A DNA stretch of 64,000 bases from the NCBI RefSeq assembly GCF_026719705.1, contig NZ_JAPPRR010000001.1, forward strand, positions 845,255 through 909,254, given 5' to 3'. The stretch is from Pseudokordiimonas caeni (GTDB lineage Bacteria > Pseudomonadota > Alphaproteobacteria > Sphingomonadales > Kordiimonadaceae). The position numbers were made by a program, and so were the translations under genes. Below, one piece after another: positions 25,006 to 33,829 of the stretch (the stretch's first letter is position 1; each line of letters begins with the position of its first letter). The notes under the pieces are model-generated. The model had not been told where the DNA came from and did not search any database. It worked only from the letters and a program-made list of their open reading frames with translations.

Positions 25006-27018
25006 ATGACAAAAGGCAAAGAGGTTGGCCCGCGGGTGGTGGCACTCGTGGGCCCCAGTGCGAGCGGCAAGACCACGCTGCTCGAAAATCTGCTGTTCAT
25101 GTCCGGAACAACCCGCCGCCAGGCCAATGGCGAGCGGGTTTTTGGTGACGACGGGCCGGACGCCCGCGAGCTCGGCATCGGGACCGAGCTTAACATCGCC
25201 GCCATGCGGTGGATGGATGACGATTATGTTTTTCTCGACTGCCCCGGTTCGGTCGAGTTCGCGCAGGAAGCCCGCTATGCGGTGCACGGAGCCGATCTTG
25301 CCATTGTGGTGGCAGAGCCCGAGCCCGAGAAGATCCTGATCCTCGGGCCGCTTCTTCATATGCTGGAGGAAGAAGGCATCCCGCACATGCTGTTCATCAA
25401 CAAGATTGACCGCGCAGGCGGCAGCGTGCACGAGCTGGCAGCCGCCCTTGACCGCGTCAGCGCAGTGCCGGCAGTGCTGCGGCATGTGCCAATCCGCGAG
25501 AATGGTGCAGTGAAGGGCTTTGTGGACCTCGCCGCCGAGCGCGCGTGGGAGTATCGCAGTAACGACCGCAGCCGCCCCATCGACATGCCGACAAGTATCG
25601 CCGAGCAGGTGAAGGACGACCGCTTCCACATGCTGGAAACCATCGCTGACTTTCACGACGAGCTGATGGAAGAACTGCTCGAAGACGTGAAGCCGCCTTC
25701 AGCCGAGGTTTATGCCGATCTTTCGGCTGACCTTTCGGAAGGGCGGATCATGCCGGTGATGATGGGCAGCGCCCTGATGAGCCACGGCCTGAAGCGCCTG
25801 ATGAAAGCGATCCGGCATGAAGCGCCGGGCTTCAAGCCTGCCCGCGCGCGGCTGGCAGCAGGGCCATCGGTGCCGCTTAGCGCCTATGTGATGAAGACGC
25901 GCATCCTGCCGCATATGGGGCGCATGTCCATTTCCCGCGTGATCGATGGGCCGATCAAGGACGGTGATCTGATCGGCGAACATCGGGTTTCAGGGCTTTA
26001 CCGGATGGTCGGCGGCGAATTCATGAAGGTTTCAAGCGTGGAAGCGGGCGAAGTTGCCGCGTTCCAGCGCCTTGAGGGGGTGACGACAGGCCAGACGCTT
26101 GGCCGCCCGGCAGCGGCCGGCCCCGAAAGGTTGCAGCCTGTTTACGCGATGGCCATCTCGGTCAGCGACCGCAAGGAAGAGGCCAAGATGTCAGAATCGC
26201 TCGCCAAGCTGATCGCCGAGGATCCGGCGCTTGCGCTTGAAAACCTGCAGGATACGGGTGAGCTGGTCCTTTCCGGTCAGGGCGAAATCCATATGCGTGC
26301 CGCACGCGTCCGCCTGAAGGAGCGTTTCGGCATCGATGTTGCCATGACCATGCCGCAAGTGCCGTACAAGGAAACGATCCGGTCGGGCACCACCCACCAT
26401 GCGCGCTACAAAAAACAGACAGGCGGGCATGGCCAGTTCGGTGATGTGGTGATCGAAGTGCGCCCACAAGCGCCGGGATCGGGCTTTGCCTTTGCCGAGA
26501 AGATCACCGGTGGCGCCATCCCGCGCCAATATATCCCGAGCGTGGAAGCAGGCGTGCGCGAAAGCCTCGATCACGGCCCCTTGGGCTTCCCGGTCGTTGA
26601 CGTGGCGGTAACGCTGACCGACGGGTCGTTCCATACGGTCGACAGCTCCGACATGGCCTTCAAGATGGCGGGGCGCATGGCCATTTCGCAGGCCTTGCCG
26701 ACGTGTCAGCCGGTGTTGTTGGAACCGATCGAGAAGGTAACTGTTTTCGTGCCGTCCGACTATACCGCCAAGGTGACAAGCCTTGTCTCTGCGCGCCGGG
26801 GGCAGATTCTGAACTTCGATGCGCGACCCGGCTGGCCGGGCTGGGATCAGGTGGATGCCCATATCCCGAAGGCCGACATGCAGGACCTGATCATCGAGCT
26901 CCGGTCCCTGACGCAAGGCTCAGGCACCTTCCGGCATGGTTTCGATCACCTGACGGAACTGACTGGCAAGTTGAAGGACAAGGTGCTGAGCGCCGCCAAG
27001 GAGCGCACAGCGCACTAG
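25006..27018 (+). CDS. Divergent elongation factor G-like GTPase
   Basis: 670-residue EF-G-like protein with the five-domain order of EF-G: GTPase (1-265), beta-barrel domain II, domains III, IV (YKETIRSGTTHHARYKKQTGGHGQF) and V. G1 is GPSASGKTT (16-24) and G4 is NKID (132-135). Switch II reads DCPGS at 78-82, where EF-G has D-T-P-G-H: the catalytic His is Ser. Switch I is short and the RGIT motif reads LGIG (56-59). Such EF-G paralogues occur beside the true fusA in many bacteria and their role is open. No S12, S7 or tuf gene is near, so this is not the housekeeping EF-G. It converges on mnmC with a four-base overlap of stops. Confidence 0.85.
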   Translation: MTKGKEVGPRVVALVGPSASGKTTLLENLLFMSGTTRRQANGERVFGDDGPDARELGIGTELNIAAMRWMDDDYVFLDCPGSVEFAQEARYAVHGADLAIVVAEPEPEKILILGPLLHMLEEEGIPHMLFINKIDRAGGSVHELAAALDRVSAVPAVLRHVPIRENGAVKGFVDLAAERAWEYRSNDRSRPIDMPTSIAEQVKDDRFHMLETIADFHDELMEELLEDVKPPSAEVYADLSADLSEGRIMPVMMGSALMSHGLKRLMKAIRHEAPGFKPARARLAAGPSVPLSAYVMKTRILPHMGRMSISRVIDGPIKDGDLIGEHRVSGLYRMVGGEFMKVSSVEAGEVAAFQRLEGVTTGQTLGRPAAAGPERLQPVYAMAISVSDRKEEAKMSESLAKLIAEDPALALENLQDTGELVLSGQGEIHMRAARVRLKERFGIDVAMTMPQVPYKETIRSGTTHHARYKKQTGGHGQFGDVVIEVRPQAPGSGFAFAEKITGGAIPRQYIPSVEAGVRESLDHGPLGFPVVDVAVTLTDGSFHTVDSSDMAFKMAGRMAISQALPTCQPVLLEPIEKVTVFVPSDYTAKVTSLVSARRGQILNFDARPGWPGWDQVDAHIPKADMQDLIIELRSLTQGSGTFRHGFDHLTELTGKLKDKVLSAAKERTAH

Positions 27019-28946
27019 GTGCGGCGAATGATCTGGCGGATCAGGTGTCGCGCGGGATGGACCCGGGCGATCTGGTCCGCCGGCAAGGGCAGCGGATCGC
27101 CGTTGATGATCGCGGCAATATAGCGTGCGGCGAGCGGACCATACTGGAAACCCTTGGAGCCAAGCCCGGTCAGCAGAAAAAGCCCCGGCTGTAGCGGTGC
27201 AGGGCCGAGACCTGTTGTGTTCGCATCATTGGCGAGCGGTGCGAACTGCCGTTCCATGGCAGCCCAGTCCGGCACGGGGCCGGCATAGGGCAGGTGATCC
27301 GGCACGGTCGCGCGCAGGCCACTCCACGAGCGTGTCTTCGTGCTTGCATCAACCCGTAATCCGGCATCATTGGCCGTTTGCAGGATAGCGGCACGGTCGC
27401 TGTCGCGGGGCGGTGCTGCTTCGCGCGCGGTGGCATCCAGACGCTCGAAGGATGAGCCGAGCGTTCGTTCGCCGCCGATAGCGGCCGTCAGGTACCCCCC
27501 GAAGGTGAGGCTGTGTGTCGGGACGCCTGAAAGGGCTGCATCCGCCACAATCTCGATCTGGCCGCGATTGGGGCGAAGGTCCAGCGCATGTTCGCCAAGG
27601 ATATCACCGCTCGCGGGGCCGGCGGCCACGACGACTGTTTCGGCTTCGGTGATGACACTGCCGTCCGTGCCGATCAGGCGCCAGCCGGTGATGGTCCGTT
27701 CCAGACGTTCGACTTTCGCCTCAAGGCGAGGAATGCCTTCGGTGAGGCGGACAAGCAGGGCTGTGGCATCCACGCTGCCGCCCTCGGTGAACGTCAGGCC
27801 ACCGGCCTCATTCTTGCTGGTCCGGTCCTGACCCCAGTTGAGGTACGCCTGAAGGGCCGCCAGCCGGTCTTTGGTGGCTGCGTCGATTGGCATCAGTTCC
27901 GTGCCGCGCGCCTTTGCCATGCAGGCGATGACGTCCGGATCACTGACGGCTGCGAGGAAAGCGGCGGCCATGAAGCGCGATGCGGGGCTGTCCTCAAGCG
28001 GCAGTTTGGGCGCAAGGATGGCAGCAGGCAGGGCAGAGGCCGCAGGTGTGGCGGGGTCGGTAACCAGCGTCACATCACGGCCACGCGCTTTCAGGTCGCG
28101 GGCGAGGAAGGCGCCGGCGACACCGCCCCCGATGATGGCGATCCGGCCTTCGCGCCGCGCGGCGGGCAGGCTCGCCCACTCGGGGGCTTGCACCACCGAT
28201 GGCGTCAGTGGTGCTGGTGCGATGGCGGTGCCGAGCAAACGGTCGCGTTTGCGGCCGTACCCCTTGCCTTTGATCACCTCAAACCCGCGTGCCTGCAAGG
28301 CCCGCTTCACCACACCTGCCGCTGTGAAGGTGGCGAAGCGGGTGCCGGGGTGCGAAAGCCGTGCGATCTGGTCCATCACCGCGTCCGACCACATGGCGGG
28401 GTTCTTGGCAGGCGCGAAGCCATCGAGGAACCATGCATCCACATCGGCCTGCAGGGCCTGAAAGCTCGGCACCACATCGCCGAACAGCAGCAGAAGGCGC
28501 AGGCGTCCACCTTCGAACCGACGTTCATGGAAGCCGGGCGCGGGCGCGGGCCATGCCTCGATCAGGTGTGGCGACAGGTCGGCGATGTCAGGGAAAGTCC
28601 TGTGCGCCTCGGCAAGGGCGCGGCGCGACAGGGGATAGCCTTCCACCGAGATGAAGGTGAGGTCGCAGGGGCGTCCCGCCGCAATCCAGGCCTTCCATGT
28701 GGCAAGGAAATTGAGCCCGGTGCCGAAGCCTGTTTCGGCGATCACGAACCGGTCGCGCCCGGCCCATGCGTCGGGCAAGCCCGTGCCGCCGAGGAACACA
28801 TATTCGGTCTCGGCGAGGCCGTCGTCGGCCGAATAATAGACATCATCGAATCCGGGCGCGACCGGCGCTTTGCCGCGCCAGCTGATCGCATCGTCCGCGA
28901 TGGGGGACAGGGTTTGTCCACCATTGGATGTGTCCTTTTCAATCAT
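27015..28946 (-). CDS. mnmC: Bifunctional tRNA 5-methylaminomethyl-2-thiouridine methyltransferase/oxidoreductase MnmC
   Basis: 643-residue two-domain tRNA-modification enzyme for wobble uridine U34. The N-terminal half is the SAM-dependent methyltransferase (MnmD): FVIAETGFGTGLNFLATW binds SAM and WFLDGFAPAKNPAMW is the catalytic stretch. The C-terminal half from about residue 265 is a FAD-dependent oxidoreductase (IAIIGGGVAGAFLARDL; GLGSKGFQYGPLAARYIA). It removes carboxymethyl from cmnm5U and then methylates nm5U. Length fits the fused form. It reads divergently from the carbonic-anhydrase-like gene. Confidence 0.94.
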   Translation of the reverse strand: MIEKDTSNGGQTLSPIADDAISWRGKAPVAPGFDDVYYSADDGLAETEYVFLGGTGLPDAWAGRDRFVIAETGFGTGLNFLATWKAWIAAGRPCDLTFISVEGYPLSRRALAEAHRTFPDIADLSPHLIEAWPAPAPGFHERRFEGGRLRLLLLFGDVVPSFQALQADVDAWFLDGFAPAKNPAMWSDAVMDQIARLSHPGTRFATFTAAGVVKRALQARGFEVIKGKGYGRKRDRLLGTAIAPAPLTPSVVQAPEWASLPAARREGRIAIIGGGVAGAFLARDLKARGRDVTLVTDPATPAASALPAAILAPKLPLEDSPASRFMAAAFLAAVSDPDVIACMAKARGTELMPIDAATKDRLAALQAYLNWGQDRTSKNEAGGLTFTEGGSVDATALLVRLTEGIPRLEAKVERLERTITGWRLIGTDGSVITEAETVVVAAGPASGDILGEHALDLRPNRGQIEIVADAALSGVPTHSLTFGGYLTAAIGGERTLGSSFERLDATAREAAPPRDSDRAAILQTANDAGLRVDASTKTRSWSGLRATVPDHLPYAGPVPDWAAMERQFAPLANDANTTGLGPAPLQPGLFLLTGLGSKGFQYGPLAARYIAAIINGDPLPLPADQIARVHPARHLIRQIIRRT

Positions 28947-28991
28947 GGGGCCTTCTTAGCGGTTCGCCGGGCTGCTGTCTCCGCCTTTTGT

Positions 28992-29020
28992 TTGACCCGA
29001 ATGATGTTACGCTCTAAGGA
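28992..29020 (+). promoter_or_regulatory. Candidate promoter for the gamma-carbonic-anhydrase-like gene
   Basis: TTGACC at 28992-28997, 17 bases, then TAAGGA at 29015-29020. The -35 is good and the -10 weak. It lies 25 bases before the start codon in the region divergent from mnmC. Confidence 0.35.
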
Positions 29021-29044
29021 AACCGCGCAATCGAGGGGGATTTC

Positions 29045-29602
29045 ATGATCTATGCACTGGACGGGGTTCGGCCCCGGTTCGAAGACGACAGCGTCTGGGT
29101 GGCACCCACAGCCACGGTCATCGGTAACGTCTGGCTTGGCAAGGGTGCCAGCGTCTGGTTCGGGGTGACCGTACGGGGCGACACCGAGGAAATCCGCATC
29201 GGCGAAGGCACCAATGTGCAGGATGGTTCGGTGCTGCATGCCGACCCGGGCAAGCCACTTGTCATCGGCAAGGGCGTGACGGTTGGCCACAAGGTGATGC
29301 TGCACGGCTGCGAGATCGGCGACGATACATTGATCGGCATGGGAGCGACGATTTTGAACGGCGCCCGAATCGGGGCAGGATCGATTGTTGGCGCCGGCGC
29401 GCTGATTACCGAGGGAAAAGAGTTTCCTGAAGGCTCGCTTATAATTGGTGCACCTGCGCGCGTAGCGCGTACCCTCGGCGAGCCGGAACGCAAGATGCTC
29501 CAGCTTTCTTCGCTACATTATGTTGAAAACGCTCGCAGATTTTCGCAGGGACTTGAAGAAGCCAACGCTGAAATACTTGCAGACAGCACCGTTTCCGGTT
29601 GA
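29045..29602 (+). CDS. Gamma-carbonic anhydrase family hexapeptide-repeat protein
   Basis: 185-residue left-handed beta-helix protein of the YrdA/PaaY/CaiE type. Repeated hexapeptides are plain ([54 protein letters not shown]). The zinc histidines of gamma-carbonic anhydrases are at the expected places (LHAD, VGHK, LHGC). Activity of this subgroup is often low, and some members are thioesterases, so the exact reaction is open. The ATG follows GAGGGGGATTTC. Confidence 0.9.
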   Translation: MIYALDGVRPRFEDDSVWVAPTATVIGNVWLGKGASVWFGVTVRGDTEEIRIGEGTNVQDGSVLHADPGKPLVIGKGVTVGHKVMLHGCEIGDDTLIGMGATILNGARIGAGSIVGAGALITEGKEFPEGSLIIGAPARVARTLGEPERKMLQLSSLHYVENARRFSQGLEEANAEILADSTVSG

Positions 29603-29650
29603 ATATTGGCGAACGGGCGGCTGGCAGGCCGAACAAGAATTACGGTGTCC

Positions 29651-30607
29651 ATGAACCAAGACTTGATCAGTATTGAAGAGCTTCAGCAGGTTAACCTCGC
29701 TGGCCGGGTCGAGATCGCCCAGAAGGTGGGGCACCTGATCGCCAAGCGGCATGACTATCCTGACTATGAGGCTGCGCTCGAACTTGCCCGGCTGCTCGTC
29801 GAGGACCTGGCCATTTCTGTGCGCGAAGCCCTGTCGAAGGAACTGCGCCACTGCAGCTTCCTGCCGCGGGATATCATGTGCAAGATCGCCACGGATATCG
29901 AGCAGGTCTCCACACCCTTCCTGATCGCCAGCAAGGCACTGGATGAAAAGGCGCTGGAAGCCCTGATCCGCGAAGGATCGGACGGGACGCACAGCGCCAT
30001 CGCACAGCGCAACGAACTCCCTGAAATGGTTGCTTTCGCACTTTGCTCGCTGGCCGGTGTCCGGGCGCTTGAAAGGCTCGCCGACAATGACACGGCGGCG
30101 ATGTCGGAACGCTCGTTCAACACAGCGATCGACCGGTTTCCGGAAGAACGCACGCTGATGGAGAAGCTGGCGGCGCGGGCCGACCTGCCGGTTTCGCTCG
30201 TCGAGCGCCTGATTTCGAAAGTGTCGAGCTCCTACGGCGAATATCTGACCGCCAAATTCAGCCTTGCATCCGACTATTCTTCCTATCTGATCTCGATGGC
30301 CAACCGGCAGGTATTCACCAAAGCGCTCGACAGCGCGCCGACGACCGAGATCGAGAACTATCTTCGCCAGTTAAAGGCCGTGGGGGGAATTACCTCCGAC
30401 ATCCTGTTGAACTATCTACAGAATGCCAATCTCAGGCTTTTCATCGCCGCTGTTGCCGTGCTGATTGATGCGTCACCAGCAGCCCTTCACAATCGGCTTG
30501 TGGAAGGGGAGGAGGCCAGCAAGGTGCTGGCGCGCGTGCTGGAGAGCGCCGGTTTTTCCCGTGCGGTCATCCGCGTTCTCCTGATCGCCTACGAACGCCA
30601 CCAGTAG
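29651..30607 (+). CDS. DUF2336 domain-containing protein
   Basis: 318-residue, almost all-helical cytoplasmic protein resembling the alphaproteobacterial DUF2336 family, whose members have HEAT-like helical repeats (for example VREALSKELRHCSFLPRDIM and FPEERTLMEKLAARADLPVS). No catalytic motif, signal peptide or membrane segment is visible. ATG at 29651 is preferred; TTG at 29606 and GTG at 29645 are possible upstream starts. Function unknown; the family is linked to scaffolding or regulation only by fold (inference). Confidence 0.8.
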   Translation: MNQDLISIEELQQVNLAGRVEIAQKVGHLIAKRHDYPDYEAALELARLLVEDLAISVREALSKELRHCSFLPRDIMCKIATDIEQVSTPFLIASKALDEKALEALIREGSDGTHSAIAQRNELPEMVAFALCSLAGVRALERLADNDTAAMSERSFNTAIDRFPEERTLMEKLAARADLPVSLVERLISKVSSSYGEYLTAKFSLASDYSSYLISMANRQVFTKALDSAPTTEIENYLRQLKAVGGITSDILLNYLQNANLRLFIAAVAVLIDASPAALHNRLVEGEEASKVLARVLESAGFSRAVIRVLLIAYERHQ

Positions 30608-30715
30608 TTTTCATGCACGTCATCGGTGTGCGTCAAAAGCGCTCTTCTGCCCGAAATGTGTTTTAATTCAAGGTCAAACCGGCTACATTGAGATCAGCGA
30701 ACAGGGGAAGTTCGA

Positions 30716-31450
30716 ATGGTTTCTATCGGTGTCAGAGGGGGCGGTTACGGCCCTTCTCGGTGTCTTCAATGTGAAGCGCGGCTGCGGCAGCTTTGTGCTG
30801 GTCTGCCCGATGAGCTTATGCCTGCGCTCAATGCCATTTCAACTTCGCTGAAAGTTTCAAAGGGCGAGACGCTGTTCCTGGAAGGGGACGAGGCGCGTCA
30901 TTCCTTCAATGTGGTGAATGGCTATTTGCGACTTGCCCGTGTCGGCATCGATGGTCGCCGGCAGGTGATGGGATTTGTCTCCACTGGCGATTTCGTGGGC
31001 CACACCCGCAAGGACGCCTACAGCATTTCAGCCGAGGCGCTGACCGACGTTACTGTTTGCCGGTTTGAGCGGGGCGCGTTTGAGGACCTGCTTGTCCGCT
31101 TCCCTGTATTCGAACGGGAATTCAATAGGATGACCGCTGGCATGCTGGATGACATGCAGGACCAGCTTTTCACGCTCGGTCGCAAGAATGCGCTTGAGCG
31201 GGTGGCGTCTTTCCTCTTGTCCTATGTCGAGCGGCAGGAAGAAATCCAGTGCAACGGCCACGAACTGTGGCTGCCCATGACCCGCGCTGATATTGCTGAT
31301 TCCCTCGGGCTTACGCTTGAAACCGTGTCGCGTGCCTTCTCTCGCCTCAAGAATGAGGGCATTCTGGAAATCGAGCAGGCTCACACGATCCGTATCCTCG
31401 ACCGCGAAGGGCTTGAGGATCTGGCTTCCGGCGAAGCCGAAACCGTCTGA
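30716..31450 (+). CDS. Crp/Fnr family regulator, probably an oxygen-sensing Fnr type
   Basis: 244-residue regulator with an N-terminal cyclic-nucleotide-type beta-roll and a C-terminal helix-turn-helix (MTRADIADSLGLTLETVSRA, about residues 187-206). Cys16, Cys19 and Cys27 near the N-terminus plus Cys115 in VTVCRFE match the four cysteines that hold the [4Fe-4S] cluster in FNR, although the C-x2-C-x7-C spacing differs from E. coli (C-x2-C-x5-C). The recognition helix has E-T-V-S-R, the FNR/FixK pattern that reads TTGAT-N4-ATCAA. It is therefore likely to switch genes on when oxygen falls. AGGGGAAG precedes the ATG. I found no clear FNR box near it. Confidence 0.85.
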   Translation: MVSIGVRGGGYGPSRCLQCEARLRQLCAGLPDELMPALNAISTSLKVSKGETLFLEGDEARHSFNVVNGYLRLARVGIDGRRQVMGFVSTGDFVGHTRKDAYSISAEALTDVTVCRFERGAFEDLLVRFPVFEREFNRMTAGMLDDMQDQLFTLGRKNALERVASFLLSYVERQEEIQCNGHELWLPMTRADIADSLGLTLETVSRAFSRLKNEGILEIEQAHTIRILDREGLEDLASGEAETV

Positions 31451-31494
31451 CCCGTCATCGCCCGGATATCTGTCCCAAAAAGACGCATGTCTCA

Positions 31495-31532
31495 TTTTGA
31501 AACACAATCGCTGCGCAGCAATTGTTTCAAAA
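31495..31532. promoter_or_regulatory. Large inverted repeat downstream of the Fnr-type gene
   Basis: TTTTGAAACA (31495-31504) is repeated inverted as TGTTTCAAAA (31523-31532), with a second dyad GCTGC/GCAGC at the centre (31510-31519). The gene stop lies 45 bases upstream. It can be read as a bidirectional terminator (A/T-rich outer arms around a GC core) or as a protein-binding dyad. The bases 31533-31590 that follow are AT-rich. Confidence 0.5.
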
Positions 31533-31584
31533 CGGGATGGCTATTTGTCGAAAATTTCTAAGTAATTGAAATATAACAATTAAA

Positions 31585-31741
31585 TTTCATGGCACGGGGT
31601 GTGCAAAGTCTCTTGTGTCTGGCGGTTTTTGCCTGAGATCGCAGAGACATCTGTTTCGAGTATGGCGTCCGGTGCCTTGCCTGAGTATCGGACGCCGAAA
31701 CTAATCGGCGGACGGGGTGACCTGTCCGCCTATTTCTTTTT
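31585..31741 (+). ncRNA. Candidate small RNA with terminator
   Basis: The 370-base gap between the Fnr-type gene and the acyltransferase has no protein frame of note but several nested pairings: GCAC/GTGC (31592-31604), GTCTCT/AGAGAC (31608-31648), and GTTTC plus GGCGTCCG (31653-31671) with CGGACGCC plus GAAAC (31689-31701). It ends in GGCGGAC/GTCCGCC (31707-31730) followed by TATTTCTTTTT, a good Rho-independent terminator. TATAAC at 31572-31577 could be a -10; no convincing -35 is seen. It matches no RNA family I can name. The alternative is a long leader for the acyltransferase with an attenuator. Confidence 0.4.
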
Positions 31742-31822
31742 CGGCACCCCACAAATTCAAGGGACTTGCCTTTATCCGCCGCCGGGCTAGGGTTGGCGCC
31801 CGCTCAATGTTCCGGAGCCTGT

Positions 31823-32407
31823 ATGGCCGCAAAGCTTATCCACGACAGCCGCTTCTTTTCCGGCTTCCTGCATCATACCGGCAATCTGTTCCTGCGTCTC
31901 ACCGGCTGGAAAAAGGTGGGCGAGGTGCCCGATATCCCGAAATTCGTGGCGATTGCTGCGCCGCATACCAGCAACTGGGATTTTCCGATTTTCATGGCCG
32001 TTGTTGGCGCATTTCGCGTGCGGGCGCGGTTCTTTGGCAAGCATACGCTTTTCGACGGGCCGTTCGGCTGGCTTTTCTATTGGCTCGGCGGTGTGCCGGT
32101 GGAACGCGATACACGCGCTGCTGCCGACATGGTCGAAGGCGCCGTAAAAGCCTTTGAGGCGCACGACGATTTCATCCTCGGCATCGCGCCCGAAGGCACG
32201 CGTTCGAAGGTGGAGCGCTGGAAAACCGGCTTTTACCGTATCGCGGTTGCGGCGAATGTGCCGATCCTGATGGCTTATCTCGACGCGTCGAAAAAGGAAG
32301 TGGGGCTTGGGCCGCTCTTTTACCCGACCGGTGACATGACGGCCGACATGGCGGCGATCCATGCCTTCTATGCCGACAAGCAGGGCATCAATCCCGCCAA
32401 TCAATAG
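31823..32407 (+). CDS. PlsC-like lysophospholipid acyltransferase family protein
   Basis: 194-residue membrane-associated acyltransferase. The catalytic H-x4-D motif is HTSNWD near residue 51, and the substrate-binding APEGTRS motif is near residue 126; GGVPVERD lies between them as in PlsC proteins. It may acylate lysophosphatidic acid or another lyso-lipid. The ATG follows CCGGAGCC; a longer frame from 31766 adds an unsupported extension. Its stop overlaps the convergent FAD oxidoreductase by seven bases. Confidence 0.85.
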   Translation: MAAKLIHDSRFFSGFLHHTGNLFLRLTGWKKVGEVPDIPKFVAIAAPHTSNWDFPIFMAVVGAFRVRARFFGKHTLFDGPFGWLFYWLGGVPVERDTRAAADMVEGAVKAFEAHDDFILGIAPEGTRSKVERWKTGFYRIAVAANVPILMAYLDASKKEVGLGPLFYPTGDMTADMAAIHAFYADKQGINPANQ

Positions 32408-33825
32408 GGGATCAGCACGCCCGGATTGAGGATGCCATTGGGGTCGAGCGCCCGTTTGATAGCGCGCATGGCTTCCAGCTCCGCCTTGGGCTTCAGTCGG
32501 CCAAGTTCGCCGCGTTTCAGGGTGCCGATGCCGTGTTCAGCCGAAATCGAACCGCCCATCGAGACGACAAGGTCATGCACGGCCGCGTTCATTGCCTCCC
32601 ATTCCTTGAGGAAGGCTTTGCCGTCACCGTCTTTCGGTGCTGATACATTGAAATGTATATTGCCGTCGCCGACATGGCCGAAGGCGATGACGCGTGCGCC
32701 GGGCCAGCGCGCCTCGATAAGCGCTGTTCCTTGCTGCAGGAAAGCAGGCACGCTTGCCACCGGCACGGCGATATCGTGCTTGATACTGGCGCCTTCATGC
32801 TTCTGGGCTTCCGACAGGCTTTCCCGCAGTTTCCAGAGTGCGTCTCGTTCCGTCAGCGATTGGGCGAGGGTGCCGTCACTGACCGTGCCATCAGCCATCC
32901 GGGCTTCAAGCCACGTCATGATCGCGGCCTCGAGCGCGGTGTCTTCCCCCGTTGTGGCGGCTTCGATCAGCAGATACCAAGGCGATGGGCGCGAGAGCGG
33001 GTCGCGTGCGCCGGGAATGTGGGCAAGGACGAGGCCAAGCCCGGCGGCGGAAATGATCTCGGCCGCCGAAACGCGTCCGCCGGTCACGTCCTTGAGGGTT
33101 GAAAGCGCTGTGAGCGCTGCGGCAGGCGAGGGCACGGCAAGCCACAGCGTGTGGCGCACACGCTCAGGCTCCGCGAGGCGCAAGGTAGCTTTCGTGACGA
33201 TGCCAAGCGTGCCTTCAGCCCCGATCAGCAATTGTTTCAGGTCGTAGCCCGTATTGTTTTTCGGCAGGCCATCAAGGTCGCGGATGATGGCGCCGGTGGG
33301 CAACACAGCTTCAACCCCCACGACCAGCCGCCGCATGGTGCCGTAGCGGATGACATGCACGCCGCCCGCATTGGTGCTGATGGTGCCGCCGACCGTGCAA
33401 CTGCCCTCGGACGCCAGCGATAGCGGGAACAGCCTGTCTTTCGCCGTGGCTGCCGCCTGCACACTGGCGATGGTGGCGCCGGCCTCCGCCGTCAGCAGAT
33501 AGCTTTCGGGCTCGACCGACAGGATGCGGTCCATCTTTTTCAGCGAAAGGAGGATTTCCTCGCGCTCTTCAAGGCCCGGTATACCACCGCCCACCAGGCC
33601 GGTGTTGCCACCCTGCGGGACGACCTTGATATTGTGCTCGTTGGCGTAAGCGAGGATCGCAGCAACGCTTTCTGTGTCCTTCGGCGTCAGCATCAGGGGC
33701 GTGGCACCCTTGAATTTCTCGCGCCATTCGGTGATGTGCGGGGCGATGACGTCAGCGTCCGTTGTACCGCCCCCCGCACCAGCCCGTGCCAGGAGCGCTT
33801 CGATATGGGTGGGGGAAATCGCCAT
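32401..33825 (-). CDS. FAD-binding oxidoreductase (D-lactate/D-2-hydroxyacid dehydrogenase type)
   Basis: 474-residue flavoprotein of the VAO/PCMH family. The FAD-binding domain contains VVPQGGNTGLVGGGIP and SEGSCTVGGTISTNAGGVHVIRYG; the C-terminal domain has IAFGHVGDGNIHFN and EHGIGTLKRG, the conserved His-rich metal/substrate loop of D-2-hydroxyglutarate, D-lactate and glycolate dehydrogenases. It oxidises a D-2-hydroxy acid and passes electrons to a carrier. ATG at 33825 lies four bases after the Sua5 stop, so the two genes form an operon; an in-frame extension to 33984 is inside sua5 and rejected. Confidence 0.88.
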   Translation of the reverse strand: MAISPTHIEALLARAGAGGGTTDADVIAPHITEWREKFKGATPLMLTPKDTESVAAILAYANEHNIKVVPQGGNTGLVGGGIPGLEEREEILLSLKKMDRILSVEPESYLLTAEAGATIASVQAAATAKDRLFPLSLASEGSCTVGGTISTNAGGVHVIRYGTMRRLVVGVEAVLPTGAIIRDLDGLPKNNTGYDLKQLLIGAEGTLGIVTKATLRLAEPERVRHTLWLAVPSPAAALTALSTLKDVTGGRVSAAEIISAAGLGLVLAHIPGARDPLSRPSPWYLLIEAATTGEDTALEAAIMTWLEARMADGTVSDGTLAQSLTERDALWKLRESLSEAQKHEGASIKHDIAVPVASVPAFLQQGTALIEARWPGARVIAFGHVGDGNIHFNVSAPKDGDGKAFLKEWEAMNAAVHDLVVSMGGSISAEHGIGTLKRGELGRLKPKAELEAMRAIKRALDPNGILNPGVLIPY

Positions 33826-33829
33826 CGTG

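Noticed and set aside
24867-25148. Short plus-strand frame before and inside the EF-G-like gene, with an ATG at 24978 behind AAGGAGAG
   Set aside because: The ribosome-binding site is attractive, but the product is low-complexity and overlaps the GTPase P-loop in another frame; a leader peptide is possible but unsupported.
30608-30715. FNR box for autoregulation upstream of the Fnr-type gene
   Set aside because: TTGAGATCAG near 30694 only partly resembles TTGAT-N4-ATCAA; not enough to call.
31458-31822. 6S RNA or SRP RNA in the Fnr-acyltransferase gap
   Set aside because: The ends do not pair into a long 6S-like rod, and the SRP core GGAAGGAAGCA-type loop is absent.
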